A program made the position numbers and the translations under genes. The notes under the pieces are model-generated. The model was given only the letters and a program-made list of their open reading frames with translations, ran no database searches and was not told the origin of the DNA. A DNA stretch of 64,000 nt from Lujinxingia vulgaris. GTDB lineage: Bacteria > Myxococcota_A > Bradymonadia > Bradymonadales > Bradymonadaceae. Shown here one piece after another: positions 8,652 to 18,302 of this stretch. Positions within the stretch are counted from its first letter, which is position 1. Every line of letters begins with the position of its first letter. The DNA is taken from positions 744,001-808,000 of the forward strand of contig NZ_VOSM01000002.1 of the NCBI RefSeq assembly GCF_007997015.1, written 5' to 3'.

Positions 8652-10190
8652 TTACTCAGCAGGGGTCTGAGACGCCTCTTCTGCGGCCGCCGAGTCCTCG
8701 AACATCTCCTTACGGATCTGATGGACGAAGGTGTAAGTGAGCTTGTGATCCATCGCCCGGGCAAGGCGCATAAAGATCTGCCAGTGCGGCAGCGATTCAC
8801 CCGGCGGGGCAAAGGCCCGGTCGAACTCCTGGGCGATCCCGTCGAAGTTGACAAAGGTGCCCTCGGTCTCGGCGTGGGAGCAGGCCGGAAGCGCGATATG
8901 CGCCTTGGTGGAGAGCTCCCCGTGATGCTGAGCCTGAAGCACGAAGAGATCGAGCTTGTCGAGCGCGCTCAAAAAGCGTGCCTTCTCTTCGGTGGCCACC
9001 GGGATCTGCGTCTCCATCATGTAGAGGGACTTCACGGCGCCGCTCTCAATATCGGCGATCAACGCATCAAAACCCTTAAGCTCACCGGACGCCCCGAAGA
9101 TCGTCTCCAGGCCGCGGGTGTTGGGGTTTTTGTCGGCCTTGATGAGGAAGTCATCTTCGAAGCCGTCGGGGTTGCCGCCCACATAGACGCGGTCGGTACC
9201 GAGCACCTCACGCGCGAAGCGTCGCGCCAGGAAGAGGTCTTCGCAGCTGGCCTGCGGGCTGACCACGAAGCCCAGGCTTCCCTTGTCTTCGGTGGCGCGC
9301 GCCAGCTTGTCGGCGGCGGTGCCGCTGACACCGTGCCAGTTGAGCTCGGCGCCGTTGCTCATCGGACGCGTCATGCGGTCGGTGTGAATGGCCTTGTAGC
9401 TGAGGCGACCGGCATCGCACATCCAGTAGTCGTTGACGTCCGGGTTGAAGCGCGGGCGGTAGCGCTGCACTTCGTTGCGGAAGTGCTCCAGGTGAATGTT
9501 GCACCCGTTGGAGCAGCCCGTGCATACGCTGTCGGTGGAGCTGAGCAACCACACGCGGCACTTAAAGCGGAAGTCACGCGAGGTCAGCGCGCCCACCGGG
9601 CAGATGTCGGCGGTGCACACCGAGTAGGGGTTGTCGAGGGAGCGGCCCGGGAAGGGGCGAATCTCGGCGGCGTCACCACGCTGGATAACGGTCAGCTCGT
9701 TGGTGCCCGTGATCTCTTCACAGAAGCGCACGCAGCGCGTGCAGAGAATGCAGCGCTCGCCATCGTAGAGGACCTCCGGGCCGATCGGGAAGACCTTGAC
9801 CTTGGCCGTCTTCTCGGTGCGCAGACGAGACTCCTGCGCATCGTAGGCCATGTAGTAGTCCTGAAGTTTGCACTCGCCGGCCTGGTCGCAGATGGGGCAG
9901 TCGACCGGGTGGTTGATCAGGATGAACTCGAGCACGGCCTTCTGGGCCTTGATCACGCGCTCGCTCTTGGTGTTGACGACCATCCCGTCGCTGACCTGCG
10001 AATAGCACGAGGGCTGCAGCTTCCAGGAGCCTTCGACTTCGACCAGACACATGCGGCAGTTGGCCGGGATCGACAGGGCCGGGTGGTAGCAGAAGTGGGG
10101 CACCTCGTAGCCGGCCTGAGCGGCCGCACGCAGGATGGTGGTCCCTTTCTCGACCTCGATCTCGGTACCGTTGATGGTGACTTTTGGCAT
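8652..10190 (-). CDS. nuoG: NADH-quinone oxidoreductase subunit G (NuoG), short form
   Basis: Iron-sulfur electron-relay subunit of the complex I peripheral arm. The N-terminal ferredoxin-like domain has the 2Fe-2S ligands (HFCYHPALSIPANCRMC), then the HxxxCxxCxxxxxC motif (HPVDCPICDQAGEC) and a 4Fe-4S set (CILCTRCVRFC). A further CTGCSNGCNIH cluster motif near residue 220 begins the molybdopterin-oxidoreductase-like region. At 512 residues it is much shorter than E. coli NuoG (about 900), with the C-terminal domain reduced. The final ~30 residues are acidic and Ala-rich. GGAG precedes the ATG. It directly follows nuoD, where nuoE and nuoF normally lie. Confidence 0.95.
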   Translation of the reverse strand: MPKVTINGTEIEVEKGTTILRAAAQAGYEVPHFCYHPALSIPANCRMCLVEVEGSWKLQPSCYSQVSDGMVVNTKSERVIKAQKAVLEFILINHPVDCPICDQAGECKLQDYYMAYDAQESRLRTEKTAKVKVFPIGPEVLYDGERCILCTRCVRFCEEITGTNELTVIQRGDAAEIRPFPGRSLDNPYSVCTADICPVGALTSRDFRFKCRVWLLSSTDSVCTGCSNGCNIHLEHFRNEVQRYRPRFNPDVNDYWMCDAGRLSYKAIHTDRMTRPMSNGAELNWHGVSGTAADKLARATEDKGSLGFVVSPQASCEDLFLARRFAREVLGTDRVYVGGNPDGFEDDFLIKADKNPNTRGLETIFGASGELKGFDALIADIESGAVKSLYMMETQIPVATEEKARFLSALDKLDLFVLQAQHHGELSTKAHIALPACSHAETEGTFVNFDGIAQEFDRAFAPPGESLPHWQIFMRLARAMDHKLTYTFVHQIRKEMFEDSAAAEEASQTPAE

Positions 10191-10255
10191 TTGACTACTC
10201 CAGGGGTGGGCGCGCCCGGCTCAGCATGGCGAGCGCTTTAGACCACGCTCCGTAA

Positions 10256-11461
10256 TTACTTATCGCACTCGCCACCGATCATGTTGACGGTGTCGAAGGT
10301 GGGGATGATGTCAGCGAGCAGGCCGCCTTCAAAGAGCTTGTGGATACCGCCCATCACGATCAGGCTCGGCGAGCGAACGTGAATCTTCCAGGGCTTCCCG
10401 GTGCCGTTGGACACGATGTAGAAGCCCAATTCGCCGTTGCCGCCTTCGGTATAGCTGTAGACCTCACCGGCGGGGACCTGAACGCCTTCGAAGATGATCT
10501 TAAAGTGCGAGATCATGCCTTCGATGGTGTTGTAGACCTTGTCTTTGCTGGGCAGGGCGACCCGGGGATCATCGGTGTTGATGGGGCCGGGCTTCATCTT
10601 GGCCAGGCACTGGTCGATGATGCGGATGGACTGCACCAGCTCTTCCATACGGCAGAGGTAGCGGTCCATGTTGTCGCCGTGCTTGCCGACGGGTACGTCG
10701 AAGTCCACCTCACCATACTTGAAGTAGGGGTGGTCCTTGCGCACGTCGTACGCCACGCCGGTCGAGCGCAGGCAGACGCCGGTGTAGCCGTAGGAGACGC
10801 CCATCTCCGGGGTGATGACCCCGGTACCTTCCATGCGGTCGAGGAAGATACGATTACGCGTCAGAAGCTTGTGGGTGATCGCGTGAATCTCGTTGAGACG
10901 CTCGCGCGTGTAGGCCCAGCGCTCGGCGAAGTCGGGCGTCAGGTCGTCCTTAAGCCCGCCAATGCGGCCGTAGCTCACCGTGAGGCGCGCGCCGGTGACC
11001 TGCTCGATGAGGTCCCAGACGAGCTCGCGTCCTTCAATCGCGTAGAGGAAGGCGGTCATCGCGCCAAGCTCCAGACCACCCGCGCCGATGCAGGTCAGGT
11101 GGTCGGAGAGGCGACTGAGCTCACCCATGATCGTGCGAATCCAATCGCAGCGCTCGGGGACTTCGATGCCGAGAAGTTTCTCAACGGCCAGCGCGTAGCC
11201 GAAGTTGTTGAGCAGCGGGCTGACGTAGTTGAGACGGTCGGTGTAGGGGAAGACCTGCGTCCAGGTCGCCTCTTCGCACTCCTTCTCGAAGCCGCGGTGA
11301 AGGTAGCCAACCTCGGTCTCACACTTGATGACCTTCTCGCCCTCAAGCGTCAGGGTGAAGCGCACCGTGCCGTGGGTGGCAGGGTGGCTGGGACCCATCT
11401 GGAGGATCATCGGCTCGCTGTGGATGTCCTGGTCAATGGGCTTGTAGATATCTTCGGCCAT
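10256..11461 (-). CDS. nuoD: NADH-quinone oxidoreductase subunit D (NuoD, 49-kDa)
   Basis: Peripheral-arm subunit related to the large subunit of NiFe hydrogenases, contributing the quinone-binding cavity with NuoB. The 401 residues show the family signatures MGPSHPATHG near residue 22, EVGYLHRGFEK, and the C-terminal DIIPTFDTVNMIGGECDK, which lacks the hydrogenase Ni-ligand Cys pair as expected. It is a separate gene, not fused to nuoC. It lies between nuoC and nuoG in the operon. Confidence 0.97.
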   Translation of the reverse strand: MAEDIYKPIDQDIHSEPMILQMGPSHPATHGTVRFTLTLEGEKVIKCETEVGYLHRGFEKECEEATWTQVFPYTDRLNYVSPLLNNFGYALAVEKLLGIEVPERCDWIRTIMGELSRLSDHLTCIGAGGLELGAMTAFLYAIEGRELVWDLIEQVTGARLTVSYGRIGGLKDDLTPDFAERWAYTRERLNEIHAITHKLLTRNRIFLDRMEGTGVITPEMGVSYGYTGVCLRSTGVAYDVRKDHPYFKYGEVDFDVPVGKHGDNMDRYLCRMEELVQSIRIIDQCLAKMKPGPINTDDPRVALPSKDKVYNTIEGMISHFKIIFEGVQVPAGEVYSYTEGGNGELGFYIVSNGTGKPWKIHVRSPSLIVMGGIHKLFEGGLLADIIPTFDTVNMIGGECDK

Positions 11462-11506
11462 GATTCAAAACCCTTGCATGAAGGTGAGGGGGGCCGCCGG
11501 GCAGCG

Positions 11507-12058
11507 TTAGCCCTGACGGGAGCCCTCGGAGGGCTTGTCTTTGACGTAGCGGTTGAACTCTTCGACGCTGTCGCGCTCTTTACCCAGCAGCTCCAGGCGA
11601 GGTTGCGAGGCCTGCTTGGCGTAGTCTTTGCGAAGCGGATGGCCCTCAAACTCTTCGTAGAGGAGCACGCGTCGAAGGTCGGAGTGACCCTCAAAGGTGA
11701 CGCCGTACATATCCCAGACTTCGCGCTCCATCCACGCAGCACAACCGTAGAGGTGCTCAATGGTGGGCACGTTGCAGTCGTCTTCGGGCACGACCACGCG
11801 CACGGTCAGCATATGCTTTTTGGCGATGCTGTAGAGGATGTAGACGACCTCAAAGCGCGGCTCGCGGTGGAGGTAGTCCACGCAGGTGATCGCGCGCAGC
11901 ATGTTCATCTGCGTGGCGTCATCATCGCGCAGCCGCTCAATAATGTCGGAAACCCGGTGACGCTCCACCACGACGGTGTCGTTGCCCAGCCGCGAGTGCG
12001 CGTCAAGGACCTCGTCGCCGAAGTGCTTTTTGACAAAATCGATCAGTTTTTTGGCCAT
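11507..12058 (-). CDS. nuoC: NADH-quinone oxidoreductase subunit C (NuoC, 30-kDa)
   Basis: Structural subunit of the complex I peripheral arm. The 183 residues contain the family signature [33 protein letters not shown] around residues 125-165. The final 20 residues are polar. It lies 46 bases upstream of nuoD. Confidence 0.96.
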   Translation of the reverse strand: [183 protein letters not shown]

Positions 12059-12162
12059 ATCTCATTCCACAGGAGGACACCCGAGGTGGTGTCCCGATAA
12101 GCGCTCAACGTGCGAGGGCGCGACCATCCGGGCGGCGTGGCGGCCCGGATGGGTCGAGGGCA

Positions 12163-12710
<548 letters not shown>

Positions 12711-12720
<10 letters not shown>

Positions 12721-13088
12721 TCGAGACCCCCTTGGCTCCACTCATAGACGAGACCGATGGTCAGGATCGCCAGGAAGAGCGCCATAACTGCGAAAGAGTA
12801 GAACCCGTGTCCCATCGCCGCGCTCTCGCGCCAGCTCATAGCCCACGGGATGACGAAGACCGTTTCCAGGTCGAAGAGGATGAAGCTGATGGCCACCATG
12901 TAGAACTTCACGCTGAAGCGCGAAGCCTGGGGCTCAGAGAGCGGGTCGGAGCCCGACTCGTAGGGCATCAACTTCTCGCGGGTGGGGTTCTTCGGGCCGA
13001 AGAACTCCGCCGCAAAGATGATCCCGCCGACGACGGCGACGGCGACCAGCACCAGCAATATCAGGGGCAAATAATTGGCGATTAACAT
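12711..13088 (-). CDS. nuoA: NADH-quinone oxidoreductase subunit A (NuoA)
   Basis: Small membrane subunit of complex I, first gene of the operon. The 125 residues form three hydrophobic helices with the conserved inter-helix loop ([10 protein letters not shown]) and the acidic residue in the [13 protein letters not shown] helix. Length and signatures are typical. The upstream intergenic region is shared with the divergent lexA gene, so SOS-regulator binding there could in principle affect nuo transcription, though the operators lie over 240 bases from the nuoA start. Confidence 0.96.
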
Positions 13089-13330
13089 GGGGCGCGCTCA
13101 TTGCACGGGGTGAAAAGGGAGGGGCGCGGCGACGCATTTTCGCGGTGAAATGCCGGCCTCGGGCGCCGCAGCTGGCGACGCATTTCAATCCGGGTGAGTG
13201 CCTAACACGGCATCTCTAAAGGTGTCAAACACGGCCCCGGCGCTTTGTCGAAATCCCCGGCGTTTCGGGGCGCAGCGACGGGCCGGACTGATTGTAGGTG
13301 CAGGTATTTTTGTGGCCAGTCTTGTTTTGT

Positions 13331-13347
13331 CTGCATGAGTGTTCAGC
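13331..13347 (+). promoter_or_regulatory. LexA operator-like site 1
   Basis: The 17-mer ending GTTCAGC agrees at 15 of 17 positions with the consensus I recall for Myxococcus xanthus LexA (CTRHAMRYBYGTTCAGS). It lies upstream of lexA and 29 bases before a second, similar site. Autorepression of lexA is the norm for the family; binding here is inferred. Confidence 0.55.
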
Positions 13348-13353
13348 TTTCAT

Positions 13354-13382
13354 TGACCTGGGCACACGTGTTCAGTAGTCTG
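13354..13382 (+). promoter_or_regulatory. Candidate lexA promoter overlapping LexA operator-like site 2
   Basis: TTGACC (13354-13359) and TAGTCT (13376-13381), 16 bases apart, form a plausible sigma-70 promoter. The spacer and start of the -10 hold a second GTTCAG site (17-mer at 13360-13376), which matches the same Myxococcus-type consensus at 14 of 17 positions. A repressor bound there would block RNA polymerase directly. The -10 match is only partial. Confidence 0.45.
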
Positions 13383-13481
13383 CCCCGGACGTCGCCCGGA
13401 GAACCGGGGACATTCACATGAACGCTGGCAAGGCCCGAGCCGTACGATGAGGGGTGAGCTGGCCAGGGACGAGGCCGAATC

Positions 13482-14171
13482 ATGAAGCCACTGACCAAGC
13501 TGACAAACCGTCAGGCCAAGGTGTTGGAGTTGATCGCCGAGCATATTCAGAAGGTGGGCTACCCGCCGACGATCCGCGAGCTCGGCGATGCGCTGGGGAT
13601 CCGTTCCACAAACGGAGTCAATGACCACCTCAAAGCGCTGGAGAAGAAGGGGTATTTGTCGCGTGAGGATGCCAAGTCGCGCACCCTGCGCCCGCTCTAC
13701 TGGCCCAACGGAGAAGCCTTTGATCTTACTCCCGGGGTGGCCGCGCAGACCGACGCAGCGATGGAGCCCGATAGCGACGTGCATCAGGTGCCGGTTGTCG
13801 GTCGCATCGCCGCCGGGCTGCCGATCTCGGCGATCGAGCAGACCGAAGAGGTCGTCGCGATCGGTGAAGGCCTGCTGGGCCGACATCCGGATCTTTTCGC
13901 GCTGCGCGTTAAAGGGGAGAGCATGATCGAAGATGGCATCTTCGATGGCGACTACATCTTTGTGCGTAAGCAGAGCGATGTGCGCGACGGGGTCATCGTA
14001 GCGGCGATGGTCGATGGTGAGGCCACCGTCAAACGCCTCTTTCGCGAGAAGGGGCAGGTGCGACTTCAGCCGGCGAACGCGTCGATGGAGCCGATCTACG
14101 TTCGCGAAGAAGATGGTCGTGAGACGAGCGTGCTCGGAGCGGTTGTCGGGGTGTTTCGCAGGCTTAACTGA
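13482..14171 (+). CDS. lexA: LexA repressor, SOS-response regulator
   Basis: Represses DNA-damage genes and is inactivated by RecA-stimulated self-cleavage. The N-terminal winged helix-turn-helix (about 1-70) has the family's TIRELGDALGIRSTNGVNDHLKAL recognition segment in two parts. The C-terminal S24 peptidase domain shows the Ala111-Gly112 cleavage site (GRIAAGLP), nucleophile Ser147 (KGESMIEDG) and general base Lys184 (ATVKRLF). At 229 residues it is slightly longer than E. coli LexA because of a longer hinge. Two GTTCAG operators upstream imply autoregulation. Confidence 0.97.
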   Translation: MKPLTKLTNRQAKVLELIAEHIQKVGYPPTIRELGDALGIRSTNGVNDHLKALEKKGYLSREDAKSRTLRPLYWPNGEAFDLTPGVAAQTDAAMEPDSDVHQVPVVGRIAAGLPISAIEQTEEVVAIGEGLLGRHPDLFALRVKGESMIEDGIFDGDYIFVRKQSDVRDGVIVAAMVDGEATVKRLFREKGQVRLQPANASMEPIYVREEDGRETSVLGAVVGVFRRLN

Positions 14172-14179
14172 GCGCAGCG

Positions 14180-14212
14180 TGGGCGCGGGCAAGGGAATAC
14201 GCTCCGCGCCCA
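14180..14212. terminator. GC-rich hairpin after lexA
   Basis: A 9-bp perfect stem (arms 14180-14188 and 14204-14212) with a 15-base loop lies just past the lexA stop and before the convergent protease gene. No T-run follows on either strand, so termination is only plausible. Confidence 0.35.
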
Positions 14213-14282
14213 TGATGAGCCTGACTCCGAGTTCGAACAGCCTTCAGCGTGCGTCACCCGGGGTATGCCTTATGGAAAAGTC

Positions 14283-15122
14283 TTATTGAAAGAAAGGCAG
14301 GCGCCCCTGCACGGCCAGTGAGGTGATGTCCATCGTCACCGCCACCGAGACATGGATCGCTACCCCCATCCAGATCGAGCGGGTGTAGAGGGAGAGCAAT
14401 CCCAACGCGATACCGGCGAGTATGGCGCCGACGGTTTCCGGGAGCGGCTTTCCGAAGTGGATCATGCAGTAGGGGATCGTCGAGACGAAAATCGCGTAGA
14501 TGCCCAGGCGTGCTTTGAGCCCGTGAATGAGGAACCCACGGTAGAAGAACTCCAGCGCAAAGAACTGCGCGGCGTAGACGATCTGCCAGGCGAAGAAGTC
14601 GAGGAGGCTGCGGTCGGCAGCCTGGTAGAAGGGGTAGGTGCGCTGAAAGCTGGGGTGAAACGCCACGGCGATCACAAAGGGAAGCACCAACAGGTAGAGG
14701 CCTACATAGATCTTCCAGTGTTTGAGCGCCCCTTCGAGCTTCATTCCGTAATCACGCAGGCGGTGCTTCATGATCAGCATGATGAAGAGCGCCGGGACCA
14801 CGAAGTACCCCAAAAAAGTTGTACCGCTCCAGTAGGTCAGCCGTGCCAGTCGGCCGTAGTCGCGATCGGCGAAGATGGCACCCAGGGCCGTGGCGGGATC
14901 GTCTGAGAAGATGCCCACCAACGGTTCCAGACTCTTCCAGTGGGTGGAAGAGCCGTAGTACTCGAGGATCGACAGGATGAGCGCCGCAAGCGTGAGCACG
15001 CCCATGGTCGTCCAGTCGATGTCGTTATCCTGGCGAGCGTTACGAGCGTGTTTGCTCTGGGCTTCAACCTTGATGACCAGGTCGTGCGTAAGGACCCAGA
15101 GGCGCTTTAAGGGAGAGAACAT
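14283..15122 (-). CDS. CPBP-family (Rce1/Abi) intramembrane metalloprotease
   Basis: Multi-pass membrane protein of about 280 residues from the ATG at 15122. Longer in-frame starts (to 15347) run into the divergent mutL gene and have non-coding composition. It shows the CPBP motifs: Glu191 and Arg195 in EFFYRGFLIHG, then an IHFGKPLPET segment and a further helix with a His (GVAIHVSVAV). These residues form the metal site in Rce1-like proteases. Members process CAAX proteins, bacteriocins or, in Myxococcota, MYXO-CTERM proteins (myxosortases). The target here is unknown. A short basic N-terminal region precedes the first helix. Confidence 0.8.
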   Translation of the reverse strand: MFSPLKRLWVLTHDLVIKVEAQSKHARNARQDNDIDWTTMGVLTLAALILSILEYYGSSTHWKSLEPLVGIFSDDPATALGAIFADRDYGRLARLTYWSGTTFLGYFVVPALFIMLIMKHRLRDYGMKLEGALKHWKIYVGLYLLVLPFVIAVAFHPSFQRTYPFYQAADRSLLDFFAWQIVYAAQFFALEFFYRGFLIHGLKARLGIYAIFVSTIPYCMIHFGKPLPETVGAILAGIALGLLSLYTRSIWMGVAIHVSVAVTMDITSLAVQGRLPFFQ

Positions 15123-15253
15123 AGGTGACAGGGCCGGGAGAGAGGCGGTGGCATCGGTCGCGCGAGGCGACCTTTTACGATAGAAGCGCGGTGGTTTCCA
15201 GCGCGTGTCGGTTCGCGTTGGCCCCACCTCTGAACTTCGTACGGGAGTAGGCA

Positions 15254-17245
15254 GTGAGTCAGGACGATCCTCTCTGGAGAAATACCGCGGCACGGCACGC
15301 CGCGAACGCCCCGCGCTCGGTGGCGGTGTTGCCGCCGGAGCTGGCAAACCAGATCGCGGCTGGCGAGGTGGTGGAGCGTCCGGCCTCGGTGGTCAAAGAG
15401 CTCGTCGAGAACAGCCTGGATGCGGGTGCGCGTCGTATTGAAGTGACGATCGAGGGAGGAGGGCGCGACCTGATCCGAGTAGAGGATGACGGCTGCGGGA
15501 TGCGTCGCGAGGACGCACTGCGGGCGGTGGAGCGCCACGCGACAAGCAAGATCTCCAGGGTGGAGGACCTCTTCGCCATCGGCACGCTCGGGTTTCGAGG
15601 GGAAGCGGTGCCGTCGATTGGCTCGGTCTCCAGGATGGAGATCTGCACGAGGCCCGGCGATCAACTTGAGGGCACTCGCATCTACATTGAAGGGGGGGTG
15701 ATGCAGGAGATTGAAGATGTGGGGATGGCGGCGGGCACAACCATCCTGGTCGAGGAGCTTTTTTATAATACGCCGGCCAGGTTGAAGTTTTTGAAGACGC
15801 CGGCGACCGAGACCCGACATATCACTGAGATGCTGGTGCGCGTGGGGTTGAGTCGCCCGGATGTTCGCATCAAATTTGTGAAAGACGGCAAACTTCGCCT
15901 GGATCTTCCTCAGGTCGATCGCCTCAAAGATCGCATCCTCGAGGTGCTGGGGCGGGAGGTCTACGACGACCTCTATCCGACCTTTGAGTATCCGGCGATC
16001 CACGGCGTTGTGGCGCGCGGGTATTTTTCAAAGCCCGGTCATTCACAGCGCTCCCCAAATAACATGTACACCTTCGTCAACGGTCGCTACGTCAGCGATC
16101 GCACGATTCGGGCCGCGATCACCGGGGCGTATAAGCATCTTCTGGAGCGGGGGCGCTACCCGAGCGTGGTGCTCTTCATCGATGTGCCTTTCTCGATGGT
16201 CGATATCAACGTGCATCCGGCCAAGACGGAGGTTCGTTTCCATGACACCCAGCCCATCTATCGCGCGGTGTACCACGCCATTGCCGACGCGCTTGCGGAG
16301 GCCCCCTGGCTGGAGGGGCAGGCGGCGCGGGCCTATAACCTGGGTGAGCGACGCACCCTGAGCGGCGGTATGCCCGGGGAAGGCATCGGTGGGGAGAGCG
16401 GGTCGGGCACGGGGTTTGATGGGACGATGCTGCAGCCTGGACGCGTGAAGATCGAACCTCTTAACGCGCGTCATCGGCGATTCTCCGAGCAGGACCGCCT
16501 CGATCCGGGGGAGCTTCGCTCGCCATTTCTTCCTGATTCGAGCCGCTCCCAGGGGGGCTTCTCCACGCCGGGGCTCACGCCGCTGAGCGAGCCGCCGCGC
16601 GTGGATGTGGGCGAAGTCGGGGGGCTGCTGCAGGAGGAGGGCGCGCATCCGGGACGTGATGCCTACTTCTCAACCTTGAAGGTGATCGGGCAGTTCAGGC
16701 GTGCGTACATCGTGTGCGAAGACGCCTCCGGGATGGTGATCATCGACCAGCACGCAGCGCATGAGCGGGTGGGTTTTGAGCGGCTTAAAGCCCTTTTTAA
16801 GCGCGAGCATAAAGAGACGCAGCCCTTGCTCTTCCCGCTTCGTATGGAGCTCGACGCGTTGCGGGCCGCAGCGATGAGTGAGGCGATGGACTTCTTTGCG
16901 CAGGCGGGCTTTGAGATCGACCACTTCGGAGGCAACACCTACGTGCTCAAGGAGGTTCCGGCGGTGCTGCAACGCGCGCCTCACGAGAAGATCATCAAAG
17001 ATGCGCTCGATGATCTTTCAAACTTCGGAGGTTCAAGCCGGGTGGAGGAGGCGATGGAGTCAGTGCTCAGCCGCATGGCCTGCCACTCAGTGGTGCGCGG
17101 ACCCACCCAGCTGACCATCGAGGAATGTGAGGGGCTGCTCGTGCAGATGGATCAGATCGACTTCCGCGCCAACTGCCCGCACGGGCGTCCTGTGTATTAC
17201 CGCATCCCCTTAATGGAACTCGAAGAGGCATTTGATCGCCGATGA
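15254..17245 (+). CDS. mutL: DNA mismatch repair protein MutL (endonuclease type)
   Basis: Links mismatch recognition by MutS to strand incision and excision. The 663 residues start at a GTG. The GHKL ATPase domain has the family signature around IAAGEVVERP, catalytic Glu49, DDGCGM, and the GFRGEAV and ATSKI loops. A long flexible linker (about 345-460, rich in Gly/Ser/Pro) leads to the C-terminal dimerisation domain. That domain keeps the nuclease motif DQHA-x2-E-x4-E at Asp498 and the metal-binding CPHGRP at Cys641. This is therefore a nicking MutL, as in bacteria that lack MutH. Its stop overlaps miaA by 4 bases. Confidence 0.97.
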   Translation: MSQDDPLWRNTAARHAANAPRSVAVLPPELANQIAAGEVVERPASVVKELVENSLDAGARRIEVTIEGGGRDLIRVEDDGCGMRREDALRAVERHATSKISRVEDLFAIGTLGFRGEAVPSIGSVSRMEICTRPGDQLEGTRIYIEGGVMQEIEDVGMAAGTTILVEELFYNTPARLKFLKTPATETRHITEMLVRVGLSRPDVRIKFVKDGKLRLDLPQVDRLKDRILEVLGREVYDDLYPTFEYPAIHGVVARGYFSKPGHSQRSPNNMYTFVNGRYVSDRTIRAAITGAYKHLLERGRYPSVVLFIDVPFSMVDINVHPAKTEVRFHDTQPIYRAVYHAIADALAEAPWLEGQAARAYNLGERRTLSGGMPGEGIGGESGSGTGFDGTMLQPGRVKIEPLNARHRRFSEQDRLDPGELRSPFLPDSSRSQGGFSTPGLTPLSEPPRVDVGEVGGLLQEEGAHPGRDAYFSTLKVIGQFRRAYIVCEDASGMVIIDQHAAHERVGFERLKALFKREHKETQPLLFPLRMELDALRAAAMSEAMDFFAQAGFEIDHFGGNTYVLKEVPAVLQRAPHEKIIKDALDDLSNFGGSSRVEEAMESVLSRMACHSVVRGPTQLTIEECEGLLVQMDQIDFRANCPHGRPVYYRIPLMELEEAFDRR

Positions 17246-18279
17246 TGGAGATTGCAGACAACCCGGAGCTTTTTGAGGGACTCACACGTGTGGTCGCGCT
17301 GGTAGGGCCGACGGGTGTGGGAAAGACGGCGCTCTCGCTGGAGCTGGCGGAGGCGCTGGATGCCGAGATCATCAGCGTCGATAGCCTGCAGGTTTACCGT
17401 CACCTGGATATCGGCACGGCCAAGGCCAGCAAAGAGGAGCGGGTGCGCGTGCCCCATCATCTTATCGATGTGGTGGAGCCCGACGCGGAGTTTAACGCCG
17501 CAGACTTTCAAAAGGCTGCCAGCGAGGCGATCGCCTCGATTGTGGCGCGAGGAAAGGTGCCGCTTCTGGTGGGAGGCACCGGGCTCTACCTGCGCCTGCT
17601 GGTGCACGGGCTTTTTGAGGCGCCGCCGCCCAGCGAAGCGTTGCGCGCGCGGTACAGGGAGATCGCCGATGCCCGGGGGATCGAGGTGCTCTTCGAGCGG
17701 CTCCAGGAGGTCGACCCGGAGTTGGCCACTCGCGTAAACGCCAATGACTTTATTCGCGTGACTCGCGGTCTGGAGATCTTCGATCAGACCGGCACCCCGC
17801 TCAGTGAGCATCAGCGCGCGCATCGTTTTAAGGCGCCGAACTATCATGCGTTGAAGATCGCGCTGATTCGCCCCCGTGAGGAGCTCTACGAGCGCATCAA
17901 CACGCGCGTAGAGCAGATGATCGCCGGCGGGCTTATCGATGAATACCGGAATTTGATGGAGCGCGGTTACGGTCCGGAGCATAAGCCGATGCAGAGCCTG
18001 GGGTACCGTCAGGTCGGTGAGCATCTTCTGGAAGGTCGGAACCTCGATGATGCGATTCATGAGATCAAACAGCAGACGCGGCGCTACGCCAAACAACAGA
18101 TCTCGTGGTTTCGCAGTGAGCCACAGACGCACTGGGCGATGGCTCCGGTGCTGCGTGAGGGGCGCATCCCGCCGCAGGTCCTCCATGACGTGAGAGGCTT
18201 TGTTGAGGGCGCTAAACCCGCGCTTGAATGGGCCCAGATCGACCCGTATAACGTGGAGCGCGCGTCGCGCCCCACCTGA
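17242..18279 (+). CDS. miaA: tRNA dimethylallyltransferase MiaA
   Basis: Transfers a dimethylallyl group from DMAPP to N6 of adenosine 37 in tRNAs reading UNN codons. The 345 residues show the P-loop GPTGVGKT (22-29), the substrate-binding DSLQVYRHLDIGTAK, GGTGLYLRLL, and the tRNA-binding MQSLGYRQ and QQTRRYAKQQISWF segments. It overlaps the mutL stop (ATGA), the common mutL-miaA arrangement, so the two are translationally coupled. A second ATG follows immediately and could equally be used. Confidence 0.97.
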   Translation: MMEIADNPELFEGLTRVVALVGPTGVGKTALSLELAEALDAEIISVDSLQVYRHLDIGTAKASKEERVRVPHHLIDVVEPDAEFNAADFQKAASEAIASIVARGKVPLLVGGTGLYLRLLVHGLFEAPPPSEALRARYREIADARGIEVLFERLQEVDPELATRVNANDFIRVTRGLEIFDQTGTPLSEHQRAHRFKAPNYHALKIALIRPREELYERINTRVEQMIAGGLIDEYRNLMERGYGPEHKPMQSLGYRQVGEHLLEGRNLDDAIHEIKQQTRRYAKQQISWFRSEPQTHWAMAPVLREGRIPPQVLHDVRGFVEGAKPALEWAQIDPYNVERASRPT

Positions 18280-18302
18280 ACACGCAAGCAAAACGAGGAA
18301 CG

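Larger units (their letters stand above)
13089..13481. other. Divergent nuoA/lexA intergenic region
   Basis: About 390 bases with no gene. The lexA-proximal part holds two GTTCAG-containing operator-like sites and a candidate lexA promoter, annotated separately. The nuoA-proximal part (13089-13300) contains a GC-rich stretch followed by an AT-richer patch (13295-13340), but I cannot define the nuoA promoter with confidence. Confidence 0.6.

Noticed and set aside
7410-10241. Very long open frame antisense to nuoG-nuoH
   Set aside because: It follows the third-codon-position pattern of the nuo genes and has no family resemblance; it is a GC-rich antisense shadow. Similar cases occur at 10340-12100, 22980-24845, 30249-31688, 45526-47553 and 47826-49076.
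15123-15347. N-terminal extension of the CPBP protease
   Set aside because: It overlaps the divergent mutL start and has Arg/Pro/Ser-rich composition unlike a real N-terminus.
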